Source: Embleya sp040605455 (lineage in GTDB: Bacteria > Actinomycetota > Actinomycetes > Streptomycetales > Streptomycetaceae). Taken from it: 58,748 nt of DNA. Positions 8,595-17,107 of the stretch are shown here, piece after piece (within the stretch, counting starts at the first letter, position 1; the number at the start of each line of letters is the position of its first letter). A program made the position numbers and the translations under genes. The stretch is from NCBI RefSeq assembly GCF_040605455.1, contig NZ_JBEXCV010000042.1, forward strand, positions 1 through 58,748, in the 5' to 3' direction. Below the pieces are notes generated by a model, which was not told the DNA's origin, did not search any database, and was given only the letters and a program-made list of their open reading frames with translations.

Positions 8595-8895
8595 TCCCGA
8601 ACAATGCCACGCCCTCCACCCGGAAAAACACTCGGGCCGTATGGCACGGTCGAAGCGCCGGAACACGATGGCGTCGTACTGCTCGGGCCTGCGCAGCCAC
8701 TCGCCGACATCGGGACGCTCACCCAGCCGCTCCCGACGCGAGCTCCCGGCGACGCCGCCCAACAAGCAGGCCGGTGGGTCGCGGGGGAGCAGATACCGCC
8801 TGACGCGCCGTTTCTGTGGCACGCCCCGTCGTCGGACCGGGCCTGACGCGACAATGGGGTTACCCGGATCCGCCCGGATCCCCGCCCCCCTGGAC

Positions 8896-9423
8896 GTGAC
8901 ACGCGTGAGCTCGCCGGAATCCACCTCGGCGCCGATCGGCGACCTGTTCATGCGCCTGGCCAAGCGCATTCGGGTGCGCGCCGGCCGTGAACTCGCCCCG
9001 CTGGGCCTGACCCCGGCGCAGGCGTATGCGATGAAAGTGCTCGCGCACGCCGAAGAGCCGCTGCGAATGGCCGACCTGGCGGCGCGTCTGGAGATCGTGC
9101 CGCGCTCGGCGACCACCGTCGTGGACGATCTGGCCGCGCGGGACCTGGTCCGGCGCAGTACCTCCGAGCTGGATCGGCGCGCGACGCTGGTCGAGTTGAC
9201 CGAGCAGGGGCGGGCCGAACTGCGTCGGATCCGGGCGATCCGGCAGGGGGCGGGTGCGGCCGTCTTCGATCGGCTGGGCGAGGCGGATCGGGCGGAGCTG
9301 TTGCGGCTGCTGCGCTTGGTGGACTTGGAGTTGGCGGATCGGGAAGCGTCGGATCGGGAAGCTTTGGGCTCGGAGGGGGCGGGCCGGGACGGGCGTTCGT
9401 GCCCGCGCCGGGGAGTGGGGTGA
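8896..9423 (+). CDS. MarR family transcriptional regulator
   Basis: About 175 residues. It shows dimerisation helices, a winged helix-turn-helix (RMADLAARLEIVPRSATTVVDDL, then a wing ending in STSELDRRATLVELTEQG) and a long C-terminal dimer helix. The start is uncertain: GTG at 8896 or 8905 fits the family, and ATG 8854 is also in frame. None has a strong ribosome site. It is transcribed away from the HipA-like kinase gene, with about 300 bp between the two starts, and could regulate that pair. The Arg- and Gly-rich tail after residue 155 is unlike the family. Confidence 0.83.
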   Translation: MTRVSSPESTSAPIGDLFMRLAKRIRVRAGRELAPLGLTPAQAYAMKVLAHAEEPLRMADLAARLEIVPRSATTVVDDLAARDLVRRSTSELDRRATLVELTEQGRAELRRIRAIRQGAGAAVFDRLGEADRAELLRLLRLVDLELADREASDREALGSEGAGRDGRSCPRRGVG

Positions 9424-9510
9424 GCACTCGGTGGGGGCTTACGCCGACAGCGATTCCGCCGAGAGCGTGAGGCGGTTCCCAGGGGCGTTGTGGGTGGGCA
9501 GAGTCGGGGC

Positions 9511-10497
9511 ATGAGAATTCTGATTCTGGGCGGCACCGAGTTCGTCGGCCGCGCCGTCACCGACGCCGCGTCGGCCAGGGACTGGGATGTGACCGTGTTC
9601 AACCGCGGTCGGCACGAACTTCCGCCCGGCGTACGTTCGTTGGTCGGCGACCGGACCGCCGAGGGCGGCCTGGCCGCGTTGGCCGACGGCGAGTGGGACG
9701 TGGTCCTGGACACCTGGAGTGCCGCACCGCGCGTGGTCCGCGACTCGGCCGACCTGCTGGCCGACCGTGCCGGGCGGTACGTCTACGTCTCCAGTTGCTC
9801 GGTGTACGACCATCCGACGCCCGCCGGACTGGGCGAGGAGGCTCCGCTGGTCGACGCCTCGCCGCACGACGGCGACGACGTGGTCTATTCCAAGGCCAAG
9901 CGCGGCGCCGAGATCGCCGTCGAGCAGGCGTTCGGCGACCGGTACGTGCACGCGCGCGCCGGTCTGATCCTGGGCCCGCGCGAGAACATCGGCCGCCTCC
10001 CGTGGTGGCTCAACCGGATTGCCCGCGGTGGACCCGTCTTGGCTCCGGGCCCGCGTGAGGCGGAGCTCCAGTACATCGACGCCCGCGACCTGGCCGAGTG
10101 GACCCTGGACGCGGCCGAGGCCGGTCGCAGTGGCGCCTACAACCTGATCGGCCGGAGCGGCCATGCCACGCTGGGCGAACTGCTCGACCTGTGCGTCCGG
10201 ATCACCGGTTCGGACGCCGAACTGCGCTGGACCGACCCCGACTCGATCCTGGCCGCGGGCATCGAACCCTGGCTCGAACTGCCGATCTGGCTCCCGGCCG
10301 GCGAGGTCTACGACAGCATCCACCGCCGCGACGTGCGCAAGGCGCTGGGCGCCGGCTTGCACGTACGCCCGGTCGAGGAGACCGTCGCCGACACCTGGAC
10401 CTGGCTCCGCTCGGTGAACGGCATCGTGCCGCAGCGCCCCGACCGCCCGGTGGTGGGCCTCTCTCCGGAGAAGGAGGCCAAGCTCCTGGCAGGCTGA
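9511..10497 (+). CDS. NAD(P)-dependent epimerase/dehydratase (extended SDR) family protein
   Basis: A 328-residue Rossmann-fold protein starting MRILILGGTEFVGRAV, with the glycine-rich nucleotide loop at the N-terminus. YVYVSSCSVY marks the active-site strand, and a VVYSKAKRGAE-type Tyr-x3-Lys segment follows. The substrate half carries YIDARDLAEW and YNLIGRSGHATLGEL. The family resembles the reductases annotated as NDP-sugar or flavonoid epimerases in actinomycetes, but the substrate cannot be inferred. The homology starts at the ATG at 9511; in-frame sequence upstream has no family match. Confidence 0.85.
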   Translation: MRILILGGTEFVGRAVTDAASARDWDVTVFNRGRHELPPGVRSLVGDRTAEGGLAALADGEWDVVLDTWSAAPRVVRDSADLLADRAGRYVYVSSCSVYDHPTPAGLGEEAPLVDASPHDGDDVVYSKAKRGAEIAVEQAFGDRYVHARAGLILGPRENIGRLPWWLNRIARGGPVLAPGPREAELQYIDARDLAEWTLDAAEAGRSGAYNLIGRSGHATLGELLDLCVRITGSDAELRWTDPDSILAAGIEPWLELPIWLPAGEVYDSIHRRDVRKALGAGLHVRPVEETVADTWTWLRSVNGIVPQRPDRPVVGLSPEKEAKLLAG

Positions 10498-10571
10498 ACG
10501 GTCGCGGCCGACGAGCCGGTGACGGCCGTCGGCCGCCCGCGTGCCGCCGCCGGTTCCGCGAGCGTCACTGC

Positions 10572-11013
10572 TCACGGCGCTGGTGCCCGGCGGAGGAAGG
10601 CGATGTCGAGGTCGAACGTGGAGGTGAGTCGCCCCCGGTCGGGGCCGGTAAGGATCAGATTCCGGCCGGCTCGCCCGGCTCGCGCAAGGCCGACCGAATC
10701 GGCCAGGACCGCCTCGTGCTCGGGATCGGTGCCCTCACCGGGATCGACCACCGGGTCCGGGACGTGCGCGTGCAACGGGTCCTCACGGCGGGTCTGGCGC
10801 GACCGCAGCATGTTCAACGACACCCGGGCGGCCACCGTGGTCACCGGCCGCCCGGATTGTCGATCTCGCTCATGTCGGAGCGGCTGAGCCGGATCCAGGT
10901 CTCCTGGCCGCGTCGTCGGCCTCGCAGCGCGAGCCGCGCATGCGATATGCCACCGCCCGCAGATGTGACCGGCACTCCTCGAAGCGGCCCGTCAGGAACT
11001 CGTTCTCGTCCAT
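10572..11013 (-). pseudogene. Frameshifted and truncated ECF sigma factor gene (SigJ/ECF41-like)
   Basis: From ATG 11013 the minus strand encodes MDENEFLTGRFEECRSHLRA and VAYRMRGSRCEADDA, the start of sigma region 2. Homology then continues in a second frame as QETWIRLSRSDMSEIDNPGG. It continues in a third as TTVAARVSLNMLRSRQTRRE through DPEHEAVLADSVGLA. Each shift is explained by loss of one base, near 10913 and near 10853. After LADSVGLA the region 4 helix-turn-helix and the SnoaL-like tail are replaced by unrelated sequence ending at 10572. No active sigma factor can be made. Confidence 0.8.
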
Positions 11014-11271
11014 CGGTCTCACATTCCCCTCGTGTCGTGTCACAGCCTTGACCGACGGAAACCGCTGAATGTGACCGAACCGGTGACCATCCCGGGACCG
11101 CCGCACGCGCCCGGCGATCGCCGCACGCGCGGCGCTCCCGCCTTGCCCCGACCCGCCGGCTCGCGACGGCCACGACCGGCCCCGACCCGAGCCCGAGCCG
11201 CCCCGACCATGAGCCGACCCGCATCGACCACGCACCGACCACGCACCGACCACGACCCGACCCCACCCGGC

Positions 11272-11700
11272 TCAGCGCAGCGGCAGCGTCACCCACACCG
11301 TCTTGCCACCGGTCGTGTCCGGCTGGATCCCCGCGTACCCGCCGGCCTCCGCGACCAGGGCCTTGACGATCAGCAGGCCGCGTCCGCTGTCGTCGTCGAC
11401 CGTCTCCAACAGCGCCTTGGGACAGAACGGATGTCGATCGTGCACCCCCACCTGCACCCCGCCGTCGTCCGTGCCGCACACGGTGACACCGATGGCCGGC
11501 GTCAACACCCCCGCGTGCCGGATCGCGTTGGTCACCAACTCGGACACGACCAGACGCAGCGTGTCCACGAGATCGCCGTGGGCCGGCATGCCCCACTCGA
11601 CGGCGATCGCGACCACCTTGCGCCGGGCCGCGGAAACCTTTGCCTCGTGCGGCGGTAGATCGAACCGACACACCGGATGAGCATCGTTGAGCACGGTCAT
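11272..11700 (-). CDS. RsbW-like anti-sigma factor / HATPase domain protein
   Basis: A 142-residue GHKL-type ATP-binding protein of the serine-kinase anti-sigma class abundant in Streptomyces. The N box is LRLVVSELVTNAIRHAG, with the catalytic Glu and magnesium-binding Asn. The G boxes include DDDSGRGLLIVKALVAEAGGY and TTGGKTVWVTLPL. GGGAGG lies eight bases before the ATG. No cognate anti-anti-sigma gene is adjacent, and the nearby ECF sigma gene is decayed, so its partner lies elsewhere. A perfect 20-bp palindrome sits about 100 bp upstream of the start. Confidence 0.88.
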   Translation of the reverse strand: MTVLNDAHPVCRFDLPPHEAKVSAARRKVVAIAVEWGMPAHGDLVDTLRLVVSELVTNAIRHAGVLTPAIGVTVCGTDDGGVQVGVHDRHPFCPKALLETVDDDSGRGLLIVKALVAEAGGYAGIQPDTTGGKTVWVTLPLR

Positions 11701-11802
11701 ACCGCGCCTCCCGAGCCGGTGGCGGTCACGCGATGGACGGTCACGGCACCGTGACGGTGCCCGGTGTGGCTCATGATGTCCCCGATGGCGGGTGATGGAT
11801 CT

Positions 11803-11822
11803 TCCGAGGGAATTCCCTCGGA
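11803..11822. promoter_or_regulatory. Perfect 20-bp palindrome, candidate operator upstream of the HATPase gene
   Basis: TCCGAGGGAATTCCCTCGGA is identical to its reverse complement and lies 103 bp upstream of the HATPase start. Symmetry of this length in unstructured intergenic DNA points to a dimeric DNA-binding protein. The protein is unknown. Confidence 0.5.
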
Positions 11823-12009
11823 GCGTACCGATTCCGACAGCCGGTGCGTCCAGTTTGCGGCACTTCACACTCCACTCGGCGGGGCGTTCGGGGGCGTGCG
11901 CGCACAAAACGCCCTGGCGAGCGCGCCGTCCGCGCACGCCGCGCGCCAGGGGCGGCCGTCCCGGGTCCACTCGTACGCGTGACACCCGGCCCGCGCGTCG
12001 CCCAATAGG

Positions 12010-12045
12010 CCCGGGCCCGGAGCCCCTTCCGGTCCCGAGCCCGGG
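12010..12045 (-). terminator. Probable terminator after the zinc-type alcohol dehydrogenase gene
   Basis: CCCGGGCCCGG (12010-12020) pairs with CCGAGCCCGGG (12035-12045) with one mismatch, starting 18 bp beyond the stop on the minus strand. Confidence 0.5.
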
Positions 12046-12062
12046 GCTGGACGGGTCCGCCG

Positions 12063-13127
12063 CTACGCAGTGGCGGGATGTACGCCCGACCCCTCCAGAT
12101 GCGGTCGGACCAGGACCTTGACGTGCTCGTCCGGCCGGCCCAGCGTGTCGATCGCGGCGGCCACCCCGCCGAAGCCCACCTGCCCGGTCACCAGCGCCGC
12201 CGCGTCCACGCTGCCGGCGGCGATCCGGGCCAGCGTCTTCGGATACTCCTCGGGCGGATAGGTCAGGCACATCTTGACCGTGAGGTCCTTGTAGATGCCC
12301 ACCACGGGTCGGAAGGTGTCCTCGGTCATGCACACTCCGATCAACAACACCGTCGCGCCCCGCGGCGCGGCGTAGGTGATGCGATCGAACATGCCGGCCT
12401 TGCCCGAGCACTCGAACACGGTCAGCGGTTGCCCCGGCTCGGCGATCTCGCGCCACGCGACGAACGGGTCCCGCTCGGCCGGGTCGACCACGACATGGGC
12501 GCCGAACGCGCGGGCCAGTTCGCGGCGGCGCGGCGAGGGCTCGGAGACCACCACGGGTGCCACGCCGCGTTCGATCAGGCCGGCGATAGCGCCCAGGCCG
12601 ATCGGCCCGGCGCCGATCACGATCGCCGCGCCGCCCTTCTCCGCGCCGGAGCGGGCCACATTGCCGAAGCCGACCGCGAGCGGCTCGGTCAGCGCGGCGA
12701 TGTGCGCCGGTACGTGTGGGGGCACCTTGACCAGGGCCGCGGCCTGCATCACCATGCGCTCGCCGAAGCCGCCGGGGAAGGTGTTGGAATAGCCGATGGT
12801 GCGCAGTACGCCGCCGCCGTCCAGCGCCCAGGGCAGCCCGACCACGACCTCGCCCTCCTCGAAGCCGGTCACGCCCGGGCCCGGGCGCACCACCCGCGCG
12901 GACAACTCGTGACCCATCACCAGGTCGGCGTCCGGATCGAAGACGAACGAGGGCGTGTCGGAGTCGATGGAGGCCCGGAGGAATTCGGCCGTGTGCTTGT
13001 ACGCGGACAGGTCCGAGCCGCAGATCCCGCAGGCCACCGTCTCCACGAGGACCTGCCCCTCGCCGGGTTCGGGCGCCGCGATGTCCTCGACGGTGAACGC
13101 GCCGCCGCGCAGTACCGCTGCTCTCAT
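12063..13127 (-). CDS. Medium-chain (zinc-type) alcohol dehydrogenase
   Basis: A 354-residue NAD(P)-dependent dehydrogenase. The catalytic zinc site is seen in CGICGSDLSAYKH (Cys) and VMGHELSARV (His-Glu). The nucleotide fold starts VIGAGPIGLGAIAGL. The four-cysteine loop that binds structural zinc in many family members is absent. The start at 13127 gives MRAAVLRGGAF and has AGGGAG about ten bases upstream. It lies 77 bp downstream of, and in the same orientation as, a limonene-monooxygenase-like gene. The two probably form an operon in which the dehydrogenase oxidises an alcohol released by the monooxygenase; this is inferred from position. Confidence 0.88.
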   Translation of the reverse strand: MRAAVLRGGAFTVEDIAAPEPGEGQVLVETVACGICGSDLSAYKHTAEFLRASIDSDTPSFVFDPDADLVMGHELSARVVRPGPGVTGFEEGEVVVGLPWALDGGGVLRTIGYSNTFPGGFGERMVMQAAALVKVPPHVPAHIAALTEPLAVGFGNVARSGAEKGGAAIVIGAGPIGLGAIAGLIERGVAPVVVSEPSPRRRELARAFGAHVVVDPAERDPFVAWREIAEPGQPLTVFECSGKAGMFDRITYAAPRGATVLLIGVCMTEDTFRPVVGIYKDLTVKMCLTYPPEEYPKTLARIAAGSVDAAALVTGQVGFGGVAAAIDTLGRPDEHVKVLVRPHLEGSGVHPATA

Positions 13128-13204
13128 GATGGGCAATCTCCCTGTCGGGTCGATGGTTCACCGGGTCACCGGGGTACCGGGCCGACGAACGTGTGTCGGT
13201 GGGT

Positions 13205-14377
13205 TCAGGAGACGGCGGGCGGCGTCATCGCGGCGACGACCGCCTGACGCAGCGCGCCGATGAAGCGCTCACTGTTGTCGTTGGCCCAGGCCATCGAGGC
13301 CTGCCGGGGACGGTTGGCGCCGGTGAAGTGCGGGACCACGTACTCGGCGAACAGTTCGTAGCTGCGCCGCTTGTCCGCGGGCCGCGCGATCGGCAGGTCG
13401 AGCAGGAGCAGCGTGCCGAAGCCGCCGGACCGCTCGGCCATCGCGGTGATCCGTTCGATCGCCTGCGCGGGTGTGCCGATCATCGCCACACCGAAGGTGG
13501 GGAAACCCTCGCCGGTCCACTGCGCCACGGCCTGCCCGGGCGTCGCGCCCCACGGCATGGTCATCCCGGACAGCCCCTGGATGTAGTCGACCAGGTGGTG
13601 CACGCCGTACTCGGCCTGCTCGTGTGCGGCCCCGGTGGTCTCGGCGAGGTGCATCGGCACCACCAGGCGCCAGCGCTCGCGGTCGGCGACGTGGCCGTGC
13701 TCGGCGCAAGTCTTCGCGTACACGTCCCAGTTGCCGGCCAGGGCCGCGAAGCCGGACGGGTCGGCGGCGGCGAGCGAGAGCAGGCCCATGCCGTGGGTGC
13801 CGGCCTGTACCGACCCGGACGGCGAGACGGTGGAGGCGCATACGGTCTCGATGCCGGCGCGCGTGTACGGGCTCAGGTGCAGCCGGGCCTGGTCCAGGGT
13901 GAACCAGTCGGTCCGCATGGTCACCGTCTCGCCGCGCAGGAGCGGGACGATCGCGGCCAGCGCCTCGGCCATCATGCCGCGCTGGCGCATCGGGTCGATG
14001 CCCATCATGAAGGCGTCCGAGGCCAGTTGGCCGGGGCCGGAGCCGAACATCACCCGCCCGCGAGATTGCAGGTCGAGCTGCACGATGCGGTCCGCCAGGA
14101 CCAGCGGATGGTGGTACGGCAGCGAGTTGACGCCGGTGCCGAGCCGGATTCGGGTGGTGCGTTCGGCGGCGGCGGCGATGAACACCTCGGGCGAGGCGAT
14201 CGTCTCGTAGCCGGCCGAGTGGTGCTCGCCGATCCACGCCTCCTCGAAGCCGAGCGCGTCCAGGTGTTCGACCAGGTCGAGATCCCGGCGCAGTTGCAGC
14301 GCGGGGTTGCCGTCGATGCCGTGGTAGGGGGCGATGAACGCGCCGAAGCGAGTCGGCAGGGCGGCGGCCTCTGACAC
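13205..14377 (-). CDS. Luciferase-like flavin-dependent monooxygenase (limonene monooxygenase type)
   Basis: A 390-residue TIM-barrel enzyme of the bacterial luciferase family, which uses reduced flavin from a separate reductase. Visible hallmarks are FGAFIAPYHGIDGNP at the N-terminus, WIGEHHSAGYE, RIRLGTGVNSLPYHHP and GRVMFGSGPGQLASD. These follow the limonene 1,2-monooxygenase-like subgroup. It starts with GTG at 14377 behind AAAGG. Its promoter region is shared with the divergent PaaX-type regulator 44 bp away, and an alcohol dehydrogenase follows. The real substrate is probably a terpenoid or other hydrophobic compound but cannot be fixed. Confidence 0.87.
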   Translation of the reverse strand: MSEAAALPTRFGAFIAPYHGIDGNPALQLRRDLDLVEHLDALGFEEAWIGEHHSAGYETIASPEVFIAAAAERTTRIRLGTGVNSLPYHHPLVLADRIVQLDLQSRGRVMFGSGPGQLASDAFMMGIDPMRQRGMMAEALAAIVPLLRGETVTMRTDWFTLDQARLHLSPYTRAGIETVCASTVSPSGSVQAGTHGMGLLSLAAADPSGFAALAGNWDVYAKTCAEHGHVADRERWRLVVPMHLAETTGAAHEQAEYGVHHLVDYIQGLSGMTMPWGATPGQAVAQWTGEGFPTFGVAMIGTPAQAIERITAMAERSGGFGTLLLLDLPIARPADKRRSYELFAEYVVPHFTGANRPRQASMAWANDNSERFIGALRQAVVAAMTPPAVS

Positions 14378-14391
14378 GAGCGGGACCTTTC

Positions 14392-14430
14392 GTAGGACAC
14401 AAGAACCTGCTTGGATGAGTTATGTCCTAC
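14392..14430. promoter_or_regulatory. Inverted repeat GTAGGACA-N23-TGTCCTAC between divergent genes, candidate PaaX-type operator
   Basis: The half-sites 14392-14399 and 14423-14430 are perfect inverted copies, 31 bp centre to centre (about three helical turns). They lie inside the 44-bp divergent promoter and overlap the first codons of the regulator. Confidence 0.5.
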
Positions 14431-15348
14431 ATGGAGAGTGGCGAGGAAACAAGGGGTACGCCCGCCGGTCGCTCGGCTCCGCGCACCCGGCGCACCGCCG
14501 ACGGCGGACCCAGTGCCCGCACGCTGTTGTTGACCGTGCTGGGGGAGTACGTGCGCTGGCCTGGGCACGACGGGGTGTGGTCGCCGACCGCCGTGGCGGC
14601 CCTCGGTGCGCTGGGGGTCCCGGAGTCGGCGACCCGGCGGGCGATCACCAGGCTGACTCAGGAGGGGTGGCTGGTGGCCCGGGCCGAGGGGCGATACACC
14701 CGGCTGACCATCGCTCCGCCGCTGTATCGGCTGCTGACCGGCTGGACCGCGAGGCTCTCCCGGGCGACGCGCGAGACGCCCTGGTCGGGGCAGTGGCAAC
14801 AACTGCTGTTCCGCCCGCCGGCGACGCTGCGCGAGGCGCGCGCGGTGGTCGAGGAGCAACTCGCCTTCGAGGGCTTCGGCGATCTGGGCCGGGGCGTGTG
14901 GATCGCGGCGGACCCGGGTGGTGTGGGCGCGCTGCGGGCGCTGATCGCCGAGCGCGGCCTGACCGGGCACGCGACCTGGATGACGTCGAGCGTGAGCGAC
15001 CCGGAGCGGGAACGGGCCCTGGTCGAACAGGCCTGGGAACCGGCCGCGATCCGGGCGGTCCTGGAGGCGTTCGTCGACCGGTTCACCGGCGCGCGGGCGA
15101 GCACCGACGCGGAGGCGTTCGAGCTGCGCACCCGGCTGGTGCACGCGTGGCGGCTTACCTTCGAACGCGACCCGCGCCTGCCCGCGGCGCTGCTGCCGGC
15201 GGATTGGCCGGGGGCGGCGGCGAACGACCTGTTCGTGGCCACGTGGCGGGAGATCCACGAGCCGGCGCAGCGGTGGTGGGAGCGGTTGGACCGGGACCCG
15301 CGGGTGGGCCGAACGGGCCTCGGCCCGGTCGGCGGGCCGAGGTCGTAG
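14422..15348 (+). CDS. PaaX family transcriptional repressor
   Basis: A 308-residue regulator. It has the PaaX winged-helix N-terminus (about 35-105: ARTLLLTVLGEYVRWPG, then ESATRRAITRLTQEGWLVA). A central domain has LPWSGQWQQLLF-like and GFGDLGRGVWIA motifs. The C-terminal helical domain contains FVDRFTGARAS and LVHAWRLTFERDPRLPAALLP. PaaX repressors respond to aryl-CoA thioesters, but members control many catabolic genes. It is divergent from the flavin monooxygenase/dehydrogenase pair and most likely regulates it. ATG 14422 has GGA upstream; ATG 14431 is an alternative that would place the operator fully upstream. Confidence 0.88.
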   Translation: MSYMESGEETRGTPAGRSAPRTRRTADGGPSARTLLLTVLGEYVRWPGHDGVWSPTAVAALGALGVPESATRRAITRLTQEGWLVARAEGRYTRLTIAPPLYRLLTGWTARLSRATRETPWSGQWQQLLFRPPATLREARAVVEEQLAFEGFGDLGRGVWIAADPGGVGALRALIAERGLTGHATWMTSSVSDPERERALVEQAWEPAAIRAVLEAFVDRFTGARASTDAEAFELRTRLVHAWRLTFERDPRLPAALLPADWPGAAANDLFVATWREIHEPAQRWWERLDRDPRVGRTGLGPVGGPRS

Positions 15349-15475
15349 CGACCGCCCGCCGCTTGAGCGTCCGCCGGGTGCGGTTGGGCGACTGCCCGGT
15401 CGAACGCGGAGTCGGTGACGGGCGTGGCGCGGTTGCGTGCCGATACCCCCCGCCCCTATCTTTTTCTCATGCTCG

Positions 15476-15493
15476 TATGAAGAGCTGTTCAGA
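15476..15493 (+). promoter_or_regulatory. Candidate ArsR/SmtB-type operator
   Basis: TATGAAGAGCTGTTCAGA contains the TGAA-N6-TTCA dyad typical of metal-sensing ArsR operators. It lies about 105 bp upstream of the ArsR gene in a locally AT-richer stretch after a TTTTTCTC run. Confidence 0.4.
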
Positions 15494-15597
15494 CGTTACG
15501 ATGTCCGAGTCGAGACGACGGCGGACGGGGACGGACCCGGACGGGCAAGTGCACCGGACGTAGGCGTGGGCGTGAAAGTGAAAATGGAGGTGATCCG

Positions 15598-15984
15598 GTG
15601 GCGCAGCCGGTGGACGCGGACCTGGTGGACTCGGTGCGATCACGGTTGCCCGACGGTCCGCACCTGGCCGAGACCGCGGACGTGTTCGCCCTCCTGGGCG
15701 ACCCCGGCCGGCTCACCCTGCTGGTCGCGCTCCTGGAGGGCGAACTGTGTGTACGCGACCTGGCCGCAGCGTGCGGGCAGGGCGAGTCGGCGGTCTCGCA
15801 CCAACTGCGGCTGCTGCGCGCACACCAGGTGGTTACGGTGCGCCGGGCGGGCCGGTTGGCCTACTACCGCCTCGCGGACGCGCACGTGCGCCTGCTCCTG
15901 GACGTTGCGCTCGCGCACATCGGCCACGCCCCCGCCACCGATCACACCGGCTGCGCGAACGACCTTCCCGGAGGGGCTTCATGA
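15598..15984 (+). CDS. ArsR/SmtB family metal-responsive repressor
   Basis: A 128-residue winged-helix regulator. The core is ALLGDPGRLTLLVALLEGELCVRDLA, then ACGQGESAVSHQLRLLRAHQ and a wing with RRAGRLAYYRLAD. The C-terminal helix carries HVRLLLDVALAHIGHAP and a late DHTGCAN. This gives a candidate alpha-5 metal site of His and Asp residues, as in zinc, nickel or cobalt sensors. GGAGG precedes the GTG start. Its stop overlaps the start of a CDF exporter (ATGA), so it almost certainly represses that gene until metal is in excess. Confidence 0.9.
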   Translation: MAQPVDADLVDSVRSRLPDGPHLAETADVFALLGDPGRLTLLVALLEGELCVRDLAAACGQGESAVSHQLRLLRAHQVVTVRRAGRLAYYRLADAHVRLLLDVALAHIGHAPATDHTGCANDLPGGAS

Positions 15985-17036
15985 CCACCCGCGACCACGA
16001 CCACGGCCCGGACGCGCCCGGGTCCACGGCGCCGACCCGACAGCCACGGGCCCACGGCAGCCACGACGGGCACGACGGGCACGACCACGGGGGAGCCGGG
16101 CACGCCGGGCACTCGCACGGTGTCGCCCCGGACGCCGATCGGCGCTACCTGACCGCCGCGCTCGGGCTGATCGGCGCGTTCATCGTGGTCGAGGTCACGG
16201 TCGGCATCCTGGCGAGCTCGCTCGCGCTGATCACGGACGCCGGCCACATGGTCACCGACGCGTTCGCGATCGGCCTCGCGCTGGTGGCGATGCGGCTCGC
16301 GGCCCGCCCGGCCCGTGGGCGCTGGACATACGGATTCAAGCGCGCGGAGATCCTGTCCGCGCAGATCAACGGCATCACATTCCTGGTCCTGGCGGTGTGG
16401 TTCACCTACGAGGCGGTCCGTCGGCTGATCTCGCCGCCCGACGTCGAGGGCTCGTTGGTGATCGTCACCGCCGCGGTCGGCATCGTGATCAACGTGATCG
16501 CGGCCTGGCTGATCTCCCGCGCCAACCGCTCCAGCCTCAATGTCGAAGGCGCCTACCAGCACATCCTCAACGACCTGTGGGCGTTCATCGCCACCCTGAT
16601 CTCCGGCATCGTGGTGCTGGCCACCGGCTTCGCCCGGGCGGACGCGATCGCGTCGCTGATCGTGGCGGCGCTGATGCTCAAGTCCGGTATCGCGCTGGTC
16701 CGCGAGTCGTGGCGGATCTTCCTGGAGGCGGCCCCCGCCGGCATCGAGCCGGACGCGGTCGGGGCGGACCTGGCCTCGGTCGAGGGCGTCACCGAGATCC
16801 ACGACCTGCACATCTGGACCATCACGTCCGGCTTCCCGGCCCTGTCCGCACACGTGTTGGTCGAGCCCGGGGACGACTGCCACCGGGTGCGCGACCGGCT
16901 TCAGGAGCGGCTGCGCGAACGGTACGCGATCACCCACACGACGCTTCAGGTCGACCACGCCGACCCGGCGGTGCTGGCAATCGGAGCGACGCGCGGGCAC
17001 TGCGAGGACCCGCACGGGACCGTGCACACGCCCTGA
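15981..17036 (+). CDS. Cation diffusion facilitator (CDF) metal exporter
   Basis: A 351-residue inner-membrane antiporter that expels divalent metal (zinc, cobalt or cadmium type) using protons. The N-terminus is rich in His and Asp (repeated GHDGHDHG-like sequence). Six membrane helices follow. The transport site is visible as HxxxD in ITDAGHMVTDAFA (helix 2) and HILND (helix 5). The C-terminal cytoplasmic domain has EIHDLHIWTITSG. GGAGGGG lies upstream, and the ATG overlaps the ArsR stop. A strong bidirectional hairpin follows at 17051. Confidence 0.93.
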   Translation: MTTRDHDHGPDAPGSTAPTRQPRAHGSHDGHDGHDHGGAGHAGHSHGVAPDADRRYLTAALGLIGAFIVVEVTVGILASSLALITDAGHMVTDAFAIGLALVAMRLAARPARGRWTYGFKRAEILSAQINGITFLVLAVWFTYEAVRRLISPPDVEGSLVIVTAAVGIVINVIAAWLISRANRSSLNVEGAYQHILNDLWAFIATLISGIVVLATGFARADAIASLIVAALMLKSGIALVRESWRIFLEAAPAGIEPDAVGADLASVEGVTEIHDLHIWTITSGFPALSAHVLVEPGDDCHRVRDRLQERLRERYAITHTTLQVDHADPAVLAIGATRGHCEDPHGTVHTP

Positions 17037-17050
17037 CGGGTGGGCCGACA

Positions 17051-17095
17051 GCCGGGGAGCCCGCATACCGCTCGGCGGTATGCGGGCTCCCCGGC
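17051..17095. terminator. Strong bidirectional terminator hairpin
   Basis: A perfect 20-bp stem (17051-17070 with 17076-17095) and a five-base loop lie between the convergent CDF and gatD genes, 14 bp and 12 bp from their stops. Confidence 0.85.
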
Positions 17096-17107
17096 TTCGG
17101 TTCTTCC

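Larger units (their letters stand above)
11701..12062. other. 362-bp gap: HATPase promoter region and dehydrogenase terminator
   Basis: No gene is supported. It contains the 20-bp palindrome at 11803-11822 on the HATPase side, and a hairpin (12010-12020 with 12035-12045, one mismatch) just after the dehydrogenase stop that probably ends that transcript. Confidence 0.5.
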
